Below are positions 57,032 through 60,726 of a stretch of 60,726 bases of DNA, in pieces; the first letter of the stretch is position 1, and each line of letters starts with the position of its first letter. The notes under the pieces were generated by a model that worked only from the letters and a program-made list of their open reading frames with translations, was not told the DNA's origin and did no database searches. The translations under genes and the position numbers were made by a program. Origin of the DNA: Rhizocola hellebori (GTDB taxonomy: Bacteria; Actinomycetota; Actinomycetes; Mycobacteriales; Micromonosporaceae); the NCBI RefSeq assembly GCF_016862955.1, contig NZ_BONY01000055.1, forward strand, positions 1-60,726, in the 5' to 3' direction.

Positions 57032-58714
57032 TCAGCTGCCGTAAATAGCGTCGATCTCGTCGGAGTACTCCTTCATCACGACCGCGCGCTTCACCTTGAG
57101 AGAGGGGGTCAGCTCACCGGTGGCTTCGGTGAAATCGCGGGGGAGAATGCGAAACACTTTAATCGCCTCGGCCTTGGAAACCGCCTTGTTGGCTTCATCG
57201 ATCGCCTCCTGTACCCGCGCGCGCAGGTCGCTGTCGGTCAGCGGCGTGTCCGGCAGCGCCTCGGCGTCGATGGTGACGAGCGCGGCGATGAATGGTTTGC
57301 GATCACCGATCACCATGCACTGGCTGACCAGAGGGTGCGCCCGCACCCTGTCCTCCAGCACCGCGGGCGCGACGTTCTTGCCGCCGGCGGTCACGATGAT
57401 TTCCTTCTTGCGACCGGTGATAGTCAGAAACCCGTCACTGTCGAGCGCGCCGAGATCGCCGGTGTGGAACCAGCCCTCGTCGTCGAGGACCTCTTTGGTG
57501 GCTTCGACATTGTTCCAGTACCCAGAAAAGACAACCTCGCCTTTGGCCAGGATCTCGCCATCGTCGGCGATGCGCACGCTGACGCCGGGCAACGGCTGCC
57601 CAACGGAGCCGATGCGTTGCGCGTCCTCACGGTTGAAGGTGATGGCCGGTGACGTCTCGGTGAGCCCGTAGCCCTCCAGCACCAGCAGCCCGATGCCGCG
57701 GAAGAAGTGGCCGAGCCGGGCGCCCAGCGGCGCGCCGCCGGAAATCGCGCTGTGGCAACGGCCGCCCAGAGCCGCGCGTAGCTTGCCGTAGACGAGTTTG
57801 TCGAAGAGCTTGTGCTGCATCTTCAGCGCGAAGCCGGGACCGCCGGAGTCCAGCGACTCGCTGTAGGCGATCGCGACCCTTTCGGCCCGGTCGAAGATGG
57901 CGCCCTTGCCGTCGGCGTGGGCGCGCTGTTTGGCGCCGTTGTAGACCTTCTCGAAGACCCGCGGCACGCTCAGGATGAAGCTGGGCTTGAAAGCGCCCAG
58001 ATCGGAGACCAGGTCCTTCACGTCGGCGGTGTGCAGGGTGGTGACCCGGCCCTGGACCACGCCGATCTGCAGCAGCCGGGCGAAGGCGTGCGCCAGCGGC
58101 AGGAAGAGCACCGTGGACGAGCCCTGGTGGAACAGGCGGGGCAGCACCGGGATGGCGTTGCCGATGTCGGAGAGCATGTTGCGGTGGGTCAGCACGCAGC
58201 CCTTGGGCCGGCCGGTGGTGCCGCTGGTGTAGACGATGGTGGCCGGGTCGTCGGCTTGGCCGCGGTGGCGCTCGAAGTCGGCGGTGCCGCGCGGCAGATC
58301 GGGAATCTGCCACACCGTGTTGACGAATTCGCGGACGAGCGCGCTGTGGGCGGCGGTCTCGGTGAAGCAGGCGACCGCCCCGGAGTCCGACAAGATCCAC
58401 TGGACCTGTTCCGCGCTTGAGGTCTCGTAGACCGGTACCGTGATCGCGCCGGCGGCCCAGATCGCATAGTCGATGAGGGTCCACTCGTAGCGGGTCTTGC
58501 TCATCAGGGCGACCCGGTCGCCCGGCTTCACCCCAGCCTCACGCAGCCCGGACGCGACACTCGCGACCTCTTCGCGAAACTCGGCGCACGAAATATTGCG
58601 GGCAGGTGTGACGAACTGCACCACGTTGGGGTGCTTGTCAGCGTTGTCCCAGACCGGATCGGTCAGCTGCGCGTGATCCGCGATCATCACGGCGGGGGCT
58701 TGTGTGAACTCCAC
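57032..58714 (-). CDS. long-chain fatty acid-CoA ligase, FadD15-like
   Basis: The 560-residue adenylating enzyme starts VEFTQAPAV, similar to the VREFSVPAP start of M. tuberculosis FadD15 as I recall it. It has the P-loop YTSGTTGRPKGC, GYGLTETSP, TGDLGALDSDGFLTITGRKKEI, and the catalytic Lys in TGELTPSLKVKR. It makes acyl-CoA for lipid synthesis or beta-oxidation. GTG 58714 has TAGTTT 7 nt upstream. Longer frames reach 58960 but the added residues are not FadD-like. Confidence 0.93.
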   Translation of the reverse strand: MEFTQAPAVMIADHAQLTDPVWDNADKHPNVVQFVTPARNISCAEFREEVASVASGLREAGVKPGDRVALMSKTRYEWTLIDYAIWAAGAITVPVYETSSAEQVQWILSDSGAVACFTETAAHSALVREFVNTVWQIPDLPRGTADFERHRGQADDPATIVYTSGTTGRPKGCVLTHRNMLSDIGNAIPVLPRLFHQGSSTVLFLPLAHAFARLLQIGVVQGRVTTLHTADVKDLVSDLGAFKPSFILSVPRVFEKVYNGAKQRAHADGKGAIFDRAERVAIAYSESLDSGGPGFALKMQHKLFDKLVYGKLRAALGGRCHSAISGGAPLGARLGHFFRGIGLLVLEGYGLTETSPAITFNREDAQRIGSVGQPLPGVSVRIADDGEILAKGEVVFSGYWNNVEATKEVLDDEGWFHTGDLGALDSDGFLTITGRKKEIIVTAGGKNVAPAVLEDRVRAHPLVSQCMVIGDRKPFIAALVTIDAEALPDTPLTDSDLRARVQEAIDEANKAVSKAEAIKVFRILPRDFTEATGELTPSLKVKRAVVMKEYSDEIDAIYGS

Positions 58715-58721
58715 ACGGCAA

Positions 58722-58749
58722 AAACTACCCTCCCCGCCTGCGGTAGCCT
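58722..58749. promoter_or_regulatory. divergent leaderless -10 elements of fadD and SRPBCC genes
   Basis: On the minus strand TAGTTT (58722-58727) lies 7 nt before GTG 58714. On the plus strand TAGCCT (58744-58749) lies 7 nt before ATG 58757. The gap is only 42 bp. Confidence 0.5.
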
Positions 58750-58756
58750 GCTGAAC

Positions 58757-59203
58757 ATGGCGGAATCCTCGTCCCAGTCGATCGTGATCAGCGCTGACCC
58801 GGCCCGCATCGCCGAGGTCATCTGCGACTACCCGTCCTACCCGCGGTGGACCCAGGCCATCAAAGTGGCCGAGGTCCTCGAGGAGTACGAAGACGGCTAC
58901 CCGGCCACGGTCAGGTTTGTCATCGATGCCGGCGTGGTGCAGGACGAGTACAAGCTGCATTACGACTACGCCGAGGACATCTCGCGCATCGAATGGCAGC
59001 TCGTGGAGCCCTCGAAGATGCAGAAGGCCCAGCAGGGGTCGTACGACATCGACGACAACGGCGATGGAACCTGCACTGTTACCTATACGCTGTCGGTGGA
59101 TCTTTCGATCGGCATGCTGGGCATGTTCAAGAAGAAGGCCGAGCGTGCGATCATGGACACCGCGCTTAAGGAGCTCAAGAAGAGGGTTGAGGCGACTGCC
59201 TGA
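58757..59203 (+). CDS. SRPBCC (START-like) family protein
   Basis: The 148-residue protein has the Bet v1/SRPBCC fold: VISADPARIAEVICDYPSYPRW at the start and a long C-terminal helix (MFKKKAERAIMDTALKELKKR). Such proteins bind hydrophobic ligands in a deep pocket. It matches Rv2185c, which lies next to fadD15 in mycobacteria (from memory), suggesting a lipid ligand. ATG 58757 fits a leaderless start. Its stop overlaps the next start by one base. Confidence 0.9.
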   Translation: MAESSSQSIVISADPARIAEVICDYPSYPRWTQAIKVAEVLEEYEDGYPATVRFVIDAGVVQDEYKLHYDYAEDISRIEWQLVEPSKMQKAQQGSYDIDDNGDGTCTVTYTLSVDLSIGMLGMFKKKAERAIMDTALKELKKRVEATA

Positions 59204-59562
59204 TGTTCAGCGAGCCCGGCACTGCACGCCAGGAGGCGGAGCGGCTGGTAGCGGCGGTTCTCGCCGCGGCGACGCTCGCGGCGAACGCGAACCCTCAGTT
59301 TTCCACCGGCAGTGCAGAGTGTTGCGTGTGTCCACTGTGTAAGGTCATCGCGGCGGTTCGCGATCCCGACCCGGAGATGGTGGAACGGCTGGCCACCGGC
59401 GCGGGCGATCTCGCGGCCGGGATGGCCAGCTTCCTGCGCCACGTTGGCGGAGGCAACACCACCTGGGAGAAGGCCACCGCTGAGCCGGAGCCTGCACCAT
59501 CGGCGCCGCCTGCACCGAAGAAGGTCGTCAAGAAGAAGGCAATACCCAAGAAAGTCGGGTGA
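59203..59562 (+). CDS. small protein with CVCPLC motif, function unknown
   Basis: The 119-residue protein has an N-terminal helix, then CCVCPLCKVIAAVRDPDPEMVERL, in which the CxxC cysteines could bind zinc or form a disulfide. An amphipathic helix and a Pro/Ala/Lys-rich C-terminal tail ending in KKAIPKKVG follow. I recognise it as a conserved actinobacterial hypothetical that sits upstream of glucokinase in Streptomyces. The function is unknown. It starts at the base shared with the previous stop. Confidence 0.8.
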   Translation: MFSEPGTARQEAERLVAAVLAAATLAANANPQFSTGSAECCVCPLCKVIAAVRDPDPEMVERLATGAGDLAAGMASFLRHVGGGNTTWEKATAEPEPAPSAPPAPKKVVKKKAIPKKVG

Positions 59563-59569
59563 AACTTCC

Positions 59570-60508
59570 GTGTCGCTTACCATCGGTGTGGACATCGGCG
59601 GCACCAAGGTGCTCGGCGGCGTCGTGGATCCGCAGGGCAACGTCCTCCAGACCAGCCGCCGCCCGACACCTGCCAACGATGTCGCCGCGACCCGCGACGT
59701 CATTGTCGAGGTGGTTCGCGAGCTCATCGCCCAGCACCCGGTCGAGGCCGTCGGCATCGGCGCCGCCGGGTGGATAGACGCTTCCCGTTCGACCGTGCTT
59801 TTCGCACCAAACCTGGCCTGGCGCAATGAGCCGCTGCGTGACTATGTCGGCGCCGCGGTGGACGTGCCGGTAGTGGTGGAAAACGACGCCAACGTGGCCG
59901 CGTGGGCAGAATTCAAGTACGGCGCCGCCGCCCACGCCGACGACTCGATGGTCATGTTCACCGTCGGGACAGGCATCGGCGGCGGGATAGTCCTAGGTGG
60001 ACAGTTGCTGCGCGGCTCGCACGGCATGGCAGCCGAAGTGGGCCACATGCTTGCCGTGCCCGAAGGCCACCTGTGCGGCTGCGGCCGGCTCGGCTGCATC
60101 GAGCAGTATGCGAGCGGAAATGCGTTGGTACGCTTCGCCAAAGAAGGCGCGATGACCGCGCCCTCCGCGTTGCTCAAGGCCGCCAACGGTGACATCGAAG
60201 CCATCGACGGCCCCATGGTGACCACGGCCGCCATGGAAGGCGACTCCGTCGCGGTCGAGGCCTTCGGCCAGGTCGGCTACTGGCTCGCCCAGGGTGTGGC
60301 CGACATGGTCCAGCTGCTGGACCCACAGGTCATCGTCATCGGCGGCGGCGTCATCGACGCCGGTGACCTGCTGATGAAGCCGCTGCGCCAGGCCTACGCC
60401 GACGCCCTCACCCAACGCGGCAAACTCCCGGTCGCCGAGCTCCGCTCAGCCGAAATGGGCAACGAAGCCGGTCTGATCGGCGCCGCAGACCTAGCCCGCT
60501 CCCGCTAA
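59570..60508 (+). CDS. glk: ROK-family glucokinase
   Basis: The 312-residue kinase starts SLTIGVDIGGTKVLGGV (ATP-binding), has a phospho-acceptor Asp in VVENDANVAAWAE, GTGIGGGIVLGGQL, and the ROK zinc motif GHLCGCGRLGCIEQYASG. It phosphorylates glucose; in Streptomyces the homolog GlkA also mediates carbon catabolite repression (established for that family). GTG 59570 lies 7 bp after the small Cys protein gene. A terminator follows 22 bp after the stop. Confidence 0.93.
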   Translation: MSLTIGVDIGGTKVLGGVVDPQGNVLQTSRRPTPANDVAATRDVIVEVVRELIAQHPVEAVGIGAAGWIDASRSTVLFAPNLAWRNEPLRDYVGAAVDVPVVVENDANVAAWAEFKYGAAAHADDSMVMFTVGTGIGGGIVLGGQLLRGSHGMAAEVGHMLAVPEGHLCGCGRLGCIEQYASGNALVRFAKEGAMTAPSALLKAANGDIEAIDGPMVTTAAMEGDSVAVEAFGQVGYWLAQGVADMVQLLDPQVIVIGGGVIDAGDLLMKPLRQAYADALTQRGKLPVAELRSAEMGNEAGLIGAADLARSR

Positions 60509-60530
60509 CCGCAACCCGCAAACCCCAGTC

Positions 60531-60575
60531 ACCGCGCGGCCCATTCACCCGCCGCGCGGTTTCTATCTCTTCTTT
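60531..60575 (+). terminator. intrinsic terminator after glk
   Basis: ACCGCGCGGC and GCCGCGCGGT form a perfect 10-bp stem with a 10-nt loop, followed by a T-rich tract (TTCTATCTCTTCTTT). Confidence 0.85.
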
Positions 60576-60670
60576 CCCTTACGCCGCACCGCCGTGGCTG
60601 GCCGCCGCATCCTCCCGGGCGGCACATCCCTCCGTGCTCCCCACCCCGCCGCCTCCGGCGGCCACCCCGC

Positions 60671-60710
60671 CCCACCCCCCCGCCGCCCGCCCCACCCCCC
60701 CGCCGCCCGC
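60671..60710. repeat. 20-bp tandem repeat, C-rich
   Basis: CCCACCCCCCCGCCGCCCGC occurs twice without a gap. The surrounding 60597-60726 is a C/G-rich stretch with no gene I can support. Confidence 0.7.
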
Positions 60711-60726
60711 GCCACCCCCGGCCGCC

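Overview
The window is ordinary high-GC actinobacterial chromosome. Nearly every gene has strong third-position G/C bias, GTG starts are common, and the gene set and order match a core actinobacterial region. From memory of M. tuberculosis it recalls Rv2216 back to Rv2185c: SDR epimerase, dlaT, pepB, gcvT, cobS/cobT, DUF3043, glycerate kinase, erpA-like, adoK, ctaC/ctaF, qcrCAB/ctaE, UvrC-like exonuclease, pimB', fadD15 and an SRPBCC protein. The right-hand fadD15, SRPBCC, small protein, glucokinase order also resembles Streptomyces. A Micromonosporales/Glycomycetales-type organism is a reasonable guess but is not proven by the sequence. I see no tRNA, rRNA, CRISPR array, insertion sequence or prophage, and no stretch over 300 bp without a gene.

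Layout. 1-4.4 kb: a membrane protein and lipoprotein of unknown function, then a CooC/ParA-like ATPase with a small overlapping partner gene. 4.4-10.2 kb: secreted PHB-depolymerase-type esterase, SDR epimerase, FKBP lipoprotein, and 2-oxoacid dehydrogenase E2 and E3. 10.4-17.5 kb: leucyl aminopeptidase, gcvT, yjbR-like gene, mscL, cobS and a CobU-CobT fusion. 17.5-25.7 kb: aldo/keto reductase, a large WG-repeat protein, a three-gene ABC-2 exporter, DUF3043 protein, murA. 25.9-31.2 kb: nadA, glycerate kinase, erpA, adoK, and a TusA/cysteine desulfurase pair. 31.2-40 kb: respiratory cluster ctaC-ctaF and ctaE-qcrC-qcrA-qcrB (bcc-aa3 branch), interrupted by a GntR-ABC exporter module and a CtaG-like gene coupled to a stand-alone receiver protein. 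40-44.4 kb: a second ABC exporter, an Asp23 protein with a previously hidden 48-residue membrane protein, a HEAT-repeat protein and a MarR-GNAT fusion. 44.4-50.2 kb: hydrolase, nucleotidyltransferase, NUDIX and RelA/SpoT-like operon, then a DEDDh/GIY-YIG exonuclease. 50.3-60.5 kb: NYN protein, M48 protease, a fadD-kinase-regulator-HIT-pimB operon, SRPBCC protein, small Cys protein and glucokinase.

The most striking global signal is promoter architecture. At 17 gene starts a TAnnnT hexamer lies exactly 6 or 7 nt upstream of the start codon, the hallmark of leaderless mRNAs; two further starts have AATAAT or GATAAT there. Several are back-to-back pairs in intergenic gaps of only 20-42 bp. The signal also supports the 48-residue gene at 42732-42878. 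Other points worth a look are a RelA/SpoT homolog that keeps its hydrolase motifs but has lost the Mg-binding Asp region of its synthetase, a CobT domain with eroded signature loops fused to CobU, a nest of inverted repeats after mscL, and perfect palindromes that contain the stop codons at convergent gene junctions.
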